Assembly: GCA_016342755.1 (NCBI GenBank)
Contig: JAEINS010000021.1
Location: 1 to 64,000 of the forward strand
Source of the DNA: Melioribacteraceae bacterium
Lineage (GTDB): Bacteria; Bacteroidota; Ignavibacteria; Ignavibacteriales; Melioribacteraceae
Length of the DNA stretch: 64,000 nt
Direction of reading: 5' to 3'
Part shown: in pieces, positions 8,486 through 16,668 of the stretch
How the letters are laid out: every line of letters begins with the position of its first letter
Numbering within the stretch: the first letter of the stretch is position 1
Notes under the pieces: generated by a model
Told to the model about the DNA's origin: nothing
Seen by the model: only the letters and a program-made list of their open reading frames with translations
Database searches by the model: none
Translations under genes and position numbers: made by a program

Positions 8486-10492
8486 TTATAAACTGCTAAT
8501 TATTTTTTCCGCAACTTTTTCACCGGTTAAACAATATTTTTCAGCAAGTTCTTCGTATGGTCCAGAAGCACCATATTCATCAATAGTTACTCTAACCTGA
8601 GGAATATCAAAATATCTTTCCCATCCAAATGAAATACCGGCTTCTACAACTGCTGTGCGTTCAACTGATACCGGAATTAATCCGCGTTTATATTCATCAC
8701 TTTGTTTATCAAAAAATTCTTTACATGGAACAGAAATAACTCTTGTAGAAATTCCTTTAGCTTCCAGAATTTCCTGTGCATCAAGAGCTGTGTTTACTTC
8801 AGATCCGCTTGCTAATATTGCAACTTTAGCAGCATCTGCCTTTTCCTTTCTAATTAAATAACCGCCTTTAGCAACATCAGAATTACTAAATTCATTTTCC
8901 CTGACAATTGGTTTTACACCCTGTCTTGTTAATAGCAGTGTTGAAGGACCATTTTCATTTCTAATTGCCATAGACCAGCATAAAGCGGTTTCAATGCCGT
9001 CGGCCGGACGAAGAACCAGCAGATTAGGAATAATTCTTAACGAAGCTAAATGTTCTACCGGCTGATGAGTAGGACCATCTTCACCAACAAAAACACTATC
9101 ATGTGTGAAAATAAATATTTGTTTCAATTTCATTAATGCCGCTAATCTTACCGCCGGACGCATATAATCGGCAAATACCATAAAAGTAGCGCCAAACGGA
9201 ATAAAGCTGCTGTACAGGGCAAGACCATTATTTATTGATCCCATTGCGTGTTCTCTAATTCCATAATGGAAATTACGGCCGCCAAAACTATCACTCTGAA
9301 TTGATTCGTAAGCATCAAGATAAGTATTAGTTGAAGGTTTAAGGTCAGCGGAACCGCCTACAAATCCCGGTATTAATTCAGCAATTTTCTGCATTACCAT
9401 TCCGGAAAGCGCACGTGTTGCTTTAACAGAATCCGGCAGAACGGAAAGTAATTCTTCTTCTAAATTTTCAGGAATAACTCCTGAAACAAATTTTTCATAT
9501 TCTTTTGCTAACTCACTATTTTTGCTTTTCCATTCTTCAAATAAAATGTTCCAGACTTCAAATTCTTTTATTTTTTTTTCAACCGATTTTTTTGTTTCAG
9601 CACTAACTTCTTCCGGAACGTAGAATTCTTTATCAGTTGGGAAACCTAAATTTTCTTTAGTTAATTTTAGTTCATCCAGACCAAGCGGAGAACCGTGAAC
9701 TCCGGATGTATTTTTCTTATTTGGACTTCCTTTACCAATTGTAGTTTTACAGATAATTAATATTGGTTTTGTCTGATTTGTTTTTGCTTCTTCAATCGCG
9801 TTATTTATTGCAGTGTAATCATGACCGTCTATAACTTTTGTTTCCCAGTTAAACGCGTCAAATCTTTTTTCAATTGATTCTGTAAATGCTAAATCTGTAC
9901 TTCCTTCAATGGTAATATTATTATCATCATAAAGATAAATTAAGTTGTTTAACTTTAAATGCCCTGCTAATGAGGCAGCTTCAGAACTGAGACCTTCCAT
10001 TAAATCGCCATCGCTACAAATAGCATAAACTTTATGAGTTCCAAAAATTTTATGCTCTTCGGTATTAAATCTTGCCGCAGTCATTTTTGCGCCGATTGCC
10101 ATTCCAATACCATTTACAAAACCTTGTCCTAAAGGACCGGTTGTAGTTTCAATTCCCTTTACTTCGCCATACTCTGGATGTCCGGCTGTTTTGCTTCCTA
10201 ATTGTCTAAAGTTTTTTAAGTCATCTATAGAAATATCATAACCATAAAGATGCAGCAGTGAATACATTAACATGGAGCCATGTCCGGGAGATAACACAAA
10301 TCTGTCGCGATTTGACCAATCCGGTTGTGAAGGATTAAATTTTAAAAACTGATTCCATAAAACAAAAGCACAATCCGCCATTCCCATCGGCATTCCGGGA
10401 TGACCGGAGTTTGCTTTTTGAACACCTTCCGCAGAAAGTACCCTGATAGTATTCGAAGCTAACTTCGCTAAATTTAGATCTAATTCGTTCAT
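8486..10492 (-). CDS. tkt: Transketolase
   Basis: A 668-residue thiamine diphosphate enzyme, the usual full length. It moves two-carbon ketol units in the non-oxidative pentose phosphate pathway and is cytosolic. Visible motifs are GHGSMLMYSLLHLYG near residue 70, the ThDP/Mg motif GDLMEGLSSEAASLAG near 155 with the downstream DDNNI, and the pyrimidine-domain segment GEDGPTHQPVEHL near 465. It is a single gene with its own terminator. The ATG at 10492 fits the family N-terminus (LAKLASNTIRVLSAEGVQKA). Confidence 0.96.
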   Translation of the reverse strand: MNELDLNLAKLASNTIRVLSAEGVQKANSGHPGMPMGMADCAFVLWNQFLKFNPSQPDWSNRDRFVLSPGHGSMLMYSLLHLYGYDISIDDLKNFRQLGSKTAGHPEYGEVKGIETTTGPLGQGFVNGIGMAIGAKMTAARFNTEEHKIFGTHKVYAICSDGDLMEGLSSEAASLAGHLKLNNLIYLYDDNNITIEGSTDLAFTESIEKRFDAFNWETKVIDGHDYTAINNAIEEAKTNQTKPILIICKTTIGKGSPNKKNTSGVHGSPLGLDELKLTKENLGFPTDKEFYVPEEVSAETKKSVEKKIKEFEVWNILFEEWKSKNSELAKEYEKFVSGVIPENLEEELLSVLPDSVKATRALSGMVMQKIAELIPGFVGGSADLKPSTNTYLDAYESIQSDSFGGRNFHYGIREHAMGSINNGLALYSSFIPFGATFMVFADYMRPAVRLAALMKLKQIFIFTHDSVFVGEDGPTHQPVEHLASLRIIPNLLVLRPADGIETALCWSMAIRNENGPSTLLLTRQGVKPIVRENEFSNSDVAKGGYLIRKEKADAAKVAILASGSEVNTALDAQEILEAKGISTRVISVPCKEFFDKQSDEYKRGLIPVSVERTAVVEAGISFGWERYFDIPQVRVTIDEYGASGPYEELAEKYCLTGEKVAEKIISSL

Positions 10493-10973
10493 TTTCTTCC
10501 TATATATTTAACTATAAATTTTAATACTAATTTTATTAAACCGGTTCAAAATTTTAATTTATTGTTCCAAATATCGCTAAATTAAAAAATAATATCAATT
10601 GTAATATTATCTAATAACTTTGATTAACACTCCTTAACATAAGAAAAGTCCAAGTTCTAAGCAAAAGCTTGTATACAGACATTATTTTTGATTAGTTTTT
10701 ATTGACCGGTCAAAATATAAATAGACAATAAATATAAGTACTAATTCCAATAAAAATATCGGATCAGATAATTTCATGATTGGTATTGATCTTAAATATT
10801 TATTGGATGATGCTAATCAACGGAAATTAGATCTATAATTAGTTCCCTTGGTAAACTATCTTTTGATTCGCTCCGATTAATATTGGAAGTAAAAGAATTA
10901 TTTTTAATCGGCTCTACCTTGACAGTTATTATTTTAATTAGAAAAACTTGATTAAAACTTCTTAACAGTTTAA
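10493..10973. other. Non-coding AT-rich region upstream of the CRISPR
   Basis: No credible gene is visible on either strand. A perfect 12-nt palindrome, TTGACCGGTCAA, lies at 10702-10713. The region could include the tkt promoter (minus strand) and a leader for the CRISPR repeats. I found no cas gene and no further copy of the repeat upstream at the expected 76-nt step. Confidence 0.5.
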
Positions 10974-11095
10974 GTTGTGATTTGCTTTCAAAATGTTATT
11001 TGACTTATTTTTGTACAACCACAATTGGCTTTAGATTCTAAGGTTAATGGTTGTGATTTGCTTTCAAAATGTTATTTGACTTATTTTTGTACAAC
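10974..11095 (+). CRISPR. Minimal CRISPR: two identical 46-nt repeats, one 30-nt spacer
   Basis: Two copies of a 46-nt sequence, 10974-11019 and 11050-11095, are identical at all positions and separated by 30 nt of unrelated sequence. The repeat begins GTTGTG and ends TACAAC, so its ends are inverted (GTTGT/ACAAC). A repeat of 46 nt with a 30-nt spacer and GTTGT...ACAA(C/T) ends is typical of type II-C CRISPR arrays in Bacteroidota-like genomes. No cas9, cas1 or cas2 lies in this window. The array is either an orphan remnant or separated from its cas genes. The strand is assigned from the repeat ends and is uncertain. Confidence 0.75.
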
Positions 11096-11106
11096 TTACC
11101 CGGAGC

Positions 11107-11212
11107 TAAGTCTTTTAATTACAACACGTTGCTGCAATATTAGGATTCAAAAAATGAATTAGTATAATTCTAAGTGTTAAAAGAGAGTTCAGAAAATCTG
11201 ACTCTCTTTTTT
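11107..11212 (+). ncRNA. Possible tracrRNA-like or array tail with terminator
   Basis: Twelve nucleotides after the last repeat, the segment TAAGTC then TTTTAATTACAAC (11107-11125) can pair weakly with the repeat start: 10 of the last 11 positions against GTTGTGATTTG, counting wobble pairs. A strong terminator closes the region at 11179-11212. This arrangement would suit a tracrRNA or simply the end of a CRISPR transcript. A degenerate terminal repeat is another reading, since GTTG and TTCAAAAAATG occur here. The pairing is short and the call is speculative. Confidence 0.25.
11179..11212 (+). terminator. Strong intrinsic terminator downstream of the CRISPR
   Basis: The stem AAAAGAGAGT/ACTCTCTTTT is extended by CAGA/TCTG around an AAA loop, with one bulged T, and is followed by TTTTTTATTTT. 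There is no protein gene upstream on this strand. It therefore suggests that an RNA crossing the CRISPR repeats is made and terminated here. Confidence 0.75.
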
Positions 11213-11738
11213 ATTTTAAAGCTCATTTATGTAATAAAAATATGCATTAAGGAAAGGTCCCGGAGATTATATAATGTAACATTCTGCCAACCCTATTATA
11301 TTTACATTTATAAACTTTTCAAGTTTATTATAATATCAAATTAAATAATTTATTATGAGAAATCAATTTTTGAAACAATTTATGATAAATATATTCTGGT
11401 CGTTTACATCTTTTAATTAAATTAGTTTTGCAAATCGAAATTTTCAAATAATTGGATTTTAGAATATAATATGAGAGTTGAATGACTTTATATTTTTTAA
11501 CTTAACAAACAATTTAATTTAAATTGTGAACACTAAATAAACTACTCCTATAATTTTACGATGTCATGAAATTTATTAAATCAATTTTTTCGCCATCGGC
11601 TTCGTTTTGTCCTTCCCCTTTTTTCAAGTCCAGAGTAATTTCATGTAAACTTTTCAAAAAATTTCAATTCAAAATCATGTAAACTTTCATGTGAGCTAAG
11701 AATTTTTAGTATTTTTAAGGGATGTATTTAAAAACAAA
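11213..11738. other. Non-coding AT-rich region
   Basis: About 525 nt without a supportable gene on either strand. It contains the repeated phrase CATGTAAACTTT (11642-11653 and near 11678), but no clear promoter, repeat array or RNA gene. Confidence 0.4.
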
Positions 11739-11771
11739 AAAGCCTCGCAACTTATTTAGTTACAAGGCTTT
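11739..11771 (-). terminator. Terminator of tRNA-Arg
   Basis: An imperfect hairpin, AAAGCCT-CGCAACT against AGTTACA-AGGCTTT. On the minus strand it is followed by a run of Ts. It starts 8 nt after the tRNA 3' end. Confidence 0.65.
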
Positions 11772-11778
11772 AACTTTG

Positions 11779-11852
11779 TACGCCCGGAAGGATTCGAACC
11801 CTCAACCTCCTGATCCGTAGTCAAGCACTCTATCCAATTGAGCTACGGGCGC
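11779..11852 (-). tRNA. tRNA-Arg (anticodon ACG)
   Basis: A 74-nt cloverleaf on the minus strand: acceptor GCGCCCG pairs with CGGGCGT, the D arm contains GCTCAATTGGATAGAGT, the anticodon loop is CTACGGA with anticodon ACG, and the T arm contains GGTTCGAATCC. The CCA end is not encoded. ACG decodes CGT directly; deamination of A34 to inosine by TadA, encoded at 15.5 kb, extends reading to CGC and CGA. Confidence 0.95.
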
Positions 11853-11940
11853 ATAAATTTTAGATTCCAAATATAAGCTTATATTCTTTTTTTTGCAATG
11901 TATAATGGAGAAAATATTATTTGCAAAACCCAAAGTCCGT

Positions 11941-12648
11941 TTATTTAGAAAAAACATAAATACTAGCCGGACTTTTAGACTCATCATATTCAGCAAAATT
12001 AAACCCGCCAAAATGTGATTCTAATTTCAGGTGGTGTTTTTCATGAATACTTATTACTTCTTCCGATAACAGATTAAACAACTGATCTCTATTTTCAAAA
12101 ACAACTTTTTCATCTTCTTCTATTTTAACTTTAAACCAAACACTTTCACTATCAATTCTTTCATACGACCTATAAAATTTAACTAACCTTTCTTTCAGTT
12201 CTTTTACAGGAAACTCAAAACTATTTTGCGATTTTAATTTATCCCAGTTCACAGTCTGAAAAATCCATTTCCCATTTTCATTAAGTTTGCTGCTAATCTT
12301 CTCTGTTAATAATTCAAAATTCTGATGATCGAGGTACGATAATACATTCCCGATTGAATAGATAAGATCAAACTTCCCTTCTACTTTTTCTATATCCAGA
12401 ATATTTAGAACCTTAAACTCAGCTTTAACTGACTTTGAAGAAGCAACTTTAATCATCTCTTCATCTAAATCAATACCCGCCGCTTTAGCAACATCATTGG
12501 AAAGTTCATTTAAGTATAATCCGGTTCCACAGCCAAGATCAAGAACTCCCGAATTTTTAATTGTATAACGTTTTAGAAACTCACAGGTCTTTTCCTGATA
12601 TGGAAACAGCTCATCGTAGTAATTACTAATTACGGAATAGAATGACAT
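11941..12648 (-). CDS. Class I SAM-dependent methyltransferase
   Basis: A 235-residue cytosolic methyltransferase. The SAM motif I is VLDLGCGTGLYL near residue 35, and the acidic ribose-binding segment GIDLDEEMI follows. Then comes a DLIYSIGNVLSYL stretch typical of small-molecule or unassigned methyltransferases. I start at the ATG at 12648, which has GAGA-rich sequence upstream; the frame extends five codons to a TTG that abuts the preceding gene. The acceptor is not evident. The CoA-binding gene upstream ends 15 nt before the chosen start, so the two probably form an operon. Confidence 0.8.
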   Translation of the reverse strand: MSFYSVISNYYDELFPYQEKTCEFLKRYTIKNSGVLDLGCGTGLYLNELSNDVAKAAGIDLDEEMIKVASSKSVKAEFKVLNILDIEKVEGKFDLIYSIGNVLSYLDHQNFELLTEKISSKLNENGKWIFQTVNWDKLKSQNSFEFPVKELKERLVKFYRSYERIDSESVWFKVKIEEDEKVVFENRDQLFNLLSEEVISIHEKHHLKLESHFGGFNFAEYDESKSPASIYVFSK

Positions 12649-12663
12649 ATATCTCTTTCTCAA

Positions 12664-13116
12664 TTATTTTGGTAATTTATTTAGAAGTTTCCACAACCAT
12701 CTATGGAAACAATGGATAGACTTAACCGGCTCGGCAAACATAAGTATACATTCGTTATAAACTAAATTCACCTCATGCTCTCTGCAATAAGCAACAGCTT
12801 TATCGGAAACGGAACCTTGCTGCATCCAAATATTTTTAATCCCCGACTCAATAATCCCCGGAATTATTTTTTCTGTAACTTCCGGTTTAACTACTAAAAC
12901 AGCAGCGTCAACTTCAGTGTTAATATCTTTAATATTGGAAAAACATTTCTGCTCATTATAGGTTTCAATATTGGGATTTAAGGGAATTATATTATAGTTC
13001 TTCGATTTTAATTCTTTAAAAATTGTATCGCCAAATTTCTTTTTGCTTCTAGAAACACCAAACAGAGCAATATTTTTCTTCGCTAAAAATTCATCAATGT
13101 TTGATTTTGTATTCAT
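12664..13116 (-). CDS. CoA-binding domain protein (YccU-like)
   Basis: A 150-residue single-domain Rossmann protein. It has a GVSRSKKKFGDTIFKEL nucleotide-binding loop near residue 20, a VVKPEVTEKIIPGIIESG segment and the IWMQQGS motif of the small CoA-binding family related to the succinyl-CoA synthetase alpha N-domain. Family members bind CoA in vitro but have no agreed role. It lies between the DCC-family gene (17 nt upstream) and the methyltransferase, all on the minus strand. Confidence 0.85.
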   Translation of the reverse strand: MNTKSNIDEFLAKKNIALFGVSRSKKKFGDTIFKELKSKNYNIIPLNPNIETYNEQKCFSNIKDINTEVDAAVLVVKPEVTEKIIPGIIESGIKNIWMQQGSVSDKAVAYCREHEVNLVYNECILMFAEPVKSIHCFHRWLWKLLNKLPK

Positions 13117-13133
13117 TTTTTACTCAATAATTA

Positions 13134-13538
13134 TTATCTAAATATTCTGGATATATCAACTTTGTTTATTAAACACTCATTCTTTTTTCCAAATATCTTA
13201 TATCTGTTATTAGCTATTATATCATAAATGTAATCTCTTAGCGATTTAGGAAAGTGTTTAAAGAACCGTAAATATTTTATTGGTGACTTTAAATCTTTAA
13301 TAATTTCGAAAACTGCATCCGACTTAAAATAGAATTGATCTCCTTTTATCAGGATAACAGAATCAGACTGAACTGTTAAATTATGTTCTTTTATAAACTC
13401 AGAATTTAAGGAAGTAAACATAAATTTTTGATTATCATATTTAATTATAAACTGAACAAGTCTGCTGCAAAGTATACAATCGCCATCAACAATTATTAGA
13501 TCACTAATATAATTACCCGATTTCTTGTTTAAGATCAT
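13134..13538 (-). CDS. DCC-family (DUF393) thiol-disulfide-like protein
   Basis: A 134-residue protein with the DCC signature DGDCILC (Asp18 to Cys24) after a short beta strand, followed by FMFTSLNSEF and a basic C-terminus. The family is predicted to be thioredoxin-like redox proteins; its biological role is not established. Its start overlaps the end of the upstream TfoX-like gene by 26 nt, so the two are probably translated together. Confidence 0.85.
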   Translation of the reverse strand: MILNKKSGNYISDLIIVDGDCILCSRLVQFIIKYDNQKFMFTSLNSEFIKEHNLTVQSDSVILIKGDQFYFKSDAVFEIIKDLKSPIKYLRFFKHFPKSLRDYIYDIIANNRYKIFGKKNECLINKVDISRIFR

Positions 13539-13773
13539 CGTACAATTTTCTTCTTTCCTCTTTTGGAATATCGTGCCATCTAATTCCTCTTATTGCTCCT
13601 TCCAAAGCAAATAACATGTTTGCACAACCATCATCAAGTTCCAATTTTATCTTATGTAAAGCTTTTACAGAACCAATTTTCTTTAGCTCATCATAATTAT
13701 GAATTCCAACTTCATTAAGATTACGGGCTAGAACTTTTCCAATATTTGGTAATATTTCTAATTCAGATTTCAT
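13513..13773 (-). CDS. TfoX C-terminal-domain protein, paralog 1
   Basis: An 86-residue protein made only of the TfoX/Sxy C-terminal helix-hairpin-helix domain. It begins with LPNIGKVLARNLNEVGI and has the LEGAIRGIRWHDIP motif near residue 57. The N-terminal half of full TfoX (competence regulator) is absent. Stand-alone TfoX_C proteins are common in Bacteroidota and their role is unclear. A second copy lies at 46.2 kb. The gene overlaps the upstream thiamine-binding gene by 4 nt. Confidence 0.85.
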   Translation of the reverse strand: MKSELEILPNIGKVLARNLNEVGIHNYDELKKIGSVKALHKIKLELDDGCANMLFALEGAIRGIRWHDIPKEERRKLYDDLKQEIG

Positions 13774-14078
13774 TTCTTTAATGTCTTATCGGTTAAAGCT
13801 TCTACCTTTTCAATCTTGCTTTTCATCCTGCTATCATTGCCTTTTCTATAATCAACTTTCAGAGACATACTTATACGGGCGCAATCTTCGGCCATAATTT
13901 TGAAACAGCCGGATACTACTCTCATTGTTTCATCCCAATCACCTTCAAGTATAGTTCCCATGGGAGTTAATTGATATGTAATTCCAGAATTATCAATATA
14001 GTCAATAATTTTTGAAACATAAATACTTACACTTTCACCTTTATCTGTAGGGAATATTGAAAACTCTAGTAACACCAT
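13770..14078 (-). CDS. MTH1187-family thiamine-binding protein
   Basis: A 102-residue protein of the MTH1187/YkoF-like family, with a ferredoxin-like fold that can bind thiamine. Visible markers are the LLEFSIFPTDKGESVS start, a YQLTPMGTILEGDWDE segment near residue 35-50 and ARISMSLKVDYRKG near the end. It sits in a minus-strand run with the histidine kinase (6 nt upstream) and TfoX_C (4-nt overlap). The link to thiamine in this organism is inferred from family membership only. Confidence 0.85.
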   Translation of the reverse strand: MVLLEFSIFPTDKGESVSIYVSKIIDYIDNSGITYQLTPMGTILEGDWDETMRVVSGCFKIMAEDCARISMSLKVDYRKGNDSRMKSKIEKVEALTDKTLKK

Positions 14079-14084
14079 AATTAA

Positions 14085-15254
14085 TTACTCCGCTTTTTCT
14101 GCCGGTATCTTTATAAAAAATGTTGTGCCTGTTCCATGTTCACTTTCAACCCAGATTTCACCATCGTGTCTGTCTACAAGTTTTTTCACAATTGTTAACC
14201 CGAGTCCATCGCCATTTATCTCAACTTCATTAATCCGTTTAAAAATTTCGAATATATTTTTCTGCTCATCTTTCTTTATTCCAATTCCATTATCTTCAAC
14301 TTTATAAATAACATAGTTATTCTTTTTATAGCTGTAGATAGAAATGAATTTTTCATCCTTCGAAGAATCCGAATAATTTATTGCGTTTGTCAGCAAGTTA
14401 GTAAAAATCTGATTGATTTGAAGAGAATCCCCAAAACAGTTGTCTATATTGCCTTTTTTTAATACTATATTATTTTTACTAAGTATAAACTGGTTTTCCT
14501 TAATAATTTCATCAATAATTTTATTCACATCCAGATTTCTTAAAATAGGCGCGCCTCTGCCAGAACGTGAAAGTTTAAGCAGAGCTGAAAGCAGTGAATC
14601 CATTTTAATGGCACTCTGTCTAATAATCTGGGTTGTCTCAGGAAGTTCTTCATCTAAAATATATTTCATTTTCTCCAGTTTATCGTCTGGAACTTCTAAA
14701 TTTTTACAACAATTTCTAAGTTCTTCGGCCGACATATAAAGTTCTTTACTGAACCCAAGAATATTTATAAGCGGCGAACGGAGATCGTGACTTGTAACAT
14801 AAACAACCTGTTCAAGCTCTTTATTTTTTTCAACTAATTTTCTATTAAGTTTATCCAACTCCGTTTCTGCTTCTTTCCTATCTTCATAAAGCTTTTTCTT
14901 ATCTGTAACATCCTTCAATATTAAAACTATATTTTCATCAGTTAACATAAGGTTAAACACAACATTATAAATACAGCCATCCTTTGCGGCAACATCAAAT
15001 TCCCTTTCTAATGATCCGATACCCGAAGTTTCAATTTTATTAATATCCTCAATCCAAATATCATAAACTTTATTCCTATAGTTTTCATCGGGATATAAAT
15101 TATTTGCCCAGTCTTTTGTTGTGGAAACATCTTCGGGTAAGTAACCTAAAAATTTTGTAAAACTTTCATTAATAAAATCTATACTCTCCCTGTCCTTACT
15201 AAATACAACAATAGGAATCGGATTTTTAACAATTATTTCATCAAAAAATTTCAT
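14085..15254 (-). CDS. PAS-domain sensor histidine kinase
   Basis: A 389-residue soluble kinase. An N-terminal PAS domain (about 1-125) is followed by a coiled-coil linker (about 130-150), a HisKA domain with the H box VTSHDLRSPL near 155, and an HATPase domain. The HATPase has an N box (NLLTNAINYSD), G1 (VEDNGIGI) and G2 (GDGLGLTIVKKL). There is no transmembrane segment, so it should sense a cytosolic signal. No response regulator is adjacent. It is the first gene of a minus-strand run of six, and the signal is unknown. Confidence 0.92.
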   Translation of the reverse strand: MKFFDEIIVKNPIPIVVFSKDRESIDFINESFTKFLGYLPEDVSTTKDWANNLYPDENYRNKVYDIWIEDINKIETSGIGSLEREFDVAAKDGCIYNVVFNLMLTDENIVLILKDVTDKKKLYEDRKEAETELDKLNRKLVEKNKELEQVVYVTSHDLRSPLINILGFSKELYMSAEELRNCCKNLEVPDDKLEKMKYILDEELPETTQIIRQSAIKMDSLLSALLKLSRSGRGAPILRNLDVNKIIDEIIKENQFILSKNNIVLKKGNIDNCFGDSLQINQIFTNLLTNAINYSDSSKDEKFISIYSYKKNNYVIYKVEDNGIGIKKDEQKNIFEIFKRINEVEINGDGLGLTIVKKLVDRHDGEIWVESEHGTGTTFFIKIPAEKAE

Positions 15255-15453
15255 TTATCTAAAAATATTCTTATTAAATTCAACCCGTTATCACTCGCAA
15301 TATCTAATATAAAACATAATCAGATCAGTAATAATTAGAGTTAAATTACTGATTATTCTAACAAATAAAAACTTTTATTATAACTTAAAGTGAAATTAAA
15401 ATAATGTTTCAATATATTTAGGTTTTCCACTTTATAGTTTAATTTTAGCTGAA

Positions 15454-15918
15454 ATGTTATTTTCTGAAGATTCTTACCGGTTTATGTATGCAGCATTAAC
15501 TGAAGCTGAAAAAGCTTTGGATAATGAGGAGGTTCCTATTGGTGCCGTTGTTGTTTATAAAAATAAGGTTATCGGACGCGGATATAATCAAACGGAAATG
15601 TTAAAAGATCCTACCGCGCATGCCGAAATGCTTGCCTTAACATCAGCATCAAATTATTTAAAATCAAAAAATTTAAATGAATGTGATCTTTACGTAACTG
15701 TTGAACCATGTGTTATGTGTACCGGAGCTTTGATGCTTTCAAAAATAAAGAATGTTTTTTTCTCTACTTTTGAACCAAAATTTGGTGCATGCGGATCGTT
15801 ATATAATATTGCTGAAGAAGGGAAATGTAATCATAAATCAAATGTATATTCTGGTATATATGCTGATGAAAGCCGGAATTTGCTAAGTTCATTCTTTGAA
15901 CAAAAGAGAACAAAGTAG
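15454..15918 (+). CDS. tadA: tRNA-specific adenosine deaminase
   Basis: A 154-residue zinc deaminase that converts A34 of tRNA-Arg(ACG) to inosine. The zinc/catalytic motif is HAEM near residue 58 and the second is PCVMC near residue 88. The NEEVPIGAVVV segment is characteristic of TadA. The target tRNA lies 3.6 kb away in the same window. The gene precedes adk by 37 nt on the same strand. Start ATG at 15454 gives a normal N-terminus (YRFMYAALTEAEKA). Confidence 0.94.
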   Translation: MLFSEDSYRFMYAALTEAEKALDNEEVPIGAVVVYKNKVIGRGYNQTEMLKDPTAHAEMLALTSASNYLKSKNLNECDLYVTVEPCVMCTGALMLSKIKNVFFSTFEPKFGACGSLYNIAEEGKCNHKSNVYSGIYADESRNLLSSFFEQKRTK

Positions 15919-15955
15919 AAAGTAAATTTTTAAATTTTAATTGAGCGAGTAAATT

Positions 15956-16597
15956 ATGCAATTAATTATTTTTGGTGCCCCTGGTGCAGGTAAAGGAACT
16001 CAATCTAAAATATTGTGCGAAAGATTTAATCTTGTCCATTTGTCTACTGGTGATTTATTAAGAAAGGAAGTTAAGACCAAAAGCGAACTCGGTTACGTAA
16101 TAAAAAAAATTCTTGATGCCGGTGAACTTGTACCAAATAATATAGTTGGTGAATTATTGAACATTGCTATTAAATCCGTTAAAAACAAAGACGGCTATAT
16201 ACTCGATGGATTCCCGCGTACAGTTGATCAGGCTAAAATGTTGGAAGGTATATTTAAGGAAAATAATTTTAAAAAGCCTATTATATTATTTTTAACAGCA
16301 GATGAAAAAGTTGTAATAGAAAGACTGTCTAACAGACGGCAATGTTCCGAATGCAGCAGTATAGTTATTATTACTGCGGTAAAAGATAATTGCTGTCCAA
16401 ATTGCGGTGCTAAAAATTCTTTATTTAAACGGGACGACGATAATGAGGAAACAATTAAAAATAGATTAGAAGTTTATTTTAAAACAACTTTTCCTGTTCT
16501 TAAATTCTTTAAAGATGAAGGAGAAAAAATAATAGAAGTGCTTGGAACCGATCCAATTGAAAAAGTGACCAAAAATATTTTAGCAAAGGTTAAGTAA
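15956..16597 (+). CDS. adk: Adenylate kinase
   Basis: A 213-residue kinase that interconverts ATP + AMP and 2 ADP. The P-loop is GAPGAGKGT (residues 7-15), the AMP-binding helix follows with LSTGDLLR, and DGFPRT lies near residue 83. The LID domain carries a CSEC ... CPNC four-cysteine set, the zinc-binding long-LID form. The gene is followed by a bidirectional terminator shared with the convergent ABC ATPase gene. Confidence 0.96.
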   Translation: MQLIIFGAPGAGKGTQSKILCERFNLVHLSTGDLLRKEVKTKSELGYVIKKILDAGELVPNNIVGELLNIAIKSVKNKDGYILDGFPRTVDQAKMLEGIFKENNFKKPIILFLTADEKVVIERLSNRRQCSECSSIVIITAVKDNCCPNCGAKNSLFKRDDDNEETIKNRLEVYFKTTFPVLKFFKDEGEKIIEVLGTDPIEKVTKNILAKVK

Positions 16598-16605
16598 TTA
16601 TACAA

Positions 16606-16636
16606 AAAACCCAGCTTTATAAGAAAGTTGGGTTTT
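16606..16636. terminator. Bidirectional terminator between adk and ftsE
   Basis: A 13-bp stem, AAAACCCAGCTTT and AAAGTTGGGTTTT (one G-T pair), with a 5-nt loop. It lies between convergent genes and has T tracts on both sides. Confidence 0.8.
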
Positions 16637-16668
16637 CATCTCCCAAAATCTATTAAACCATAATTTAA

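Noticed and set aside
10822-10973. Further CRISPR repeats upstream of the first copy
   Set aside because: At the expected 76-nt step (about 10898-10943) there is no recognisable similarity to the repeat.
11802-12011. Open frame covering the tRNA-Arg gene
   Set aside because: It overlaps a complete tRNA cloverleaf and the end of a methyltransferase gene; its C-terminus is only the tRNA sequence translated.
14440-14739. Open frame antisense to the histidine kinase
   Set aside because: The kinase frame contains all expected motifs; the antisense frame is low-complexity Ser, Leu and Ile.
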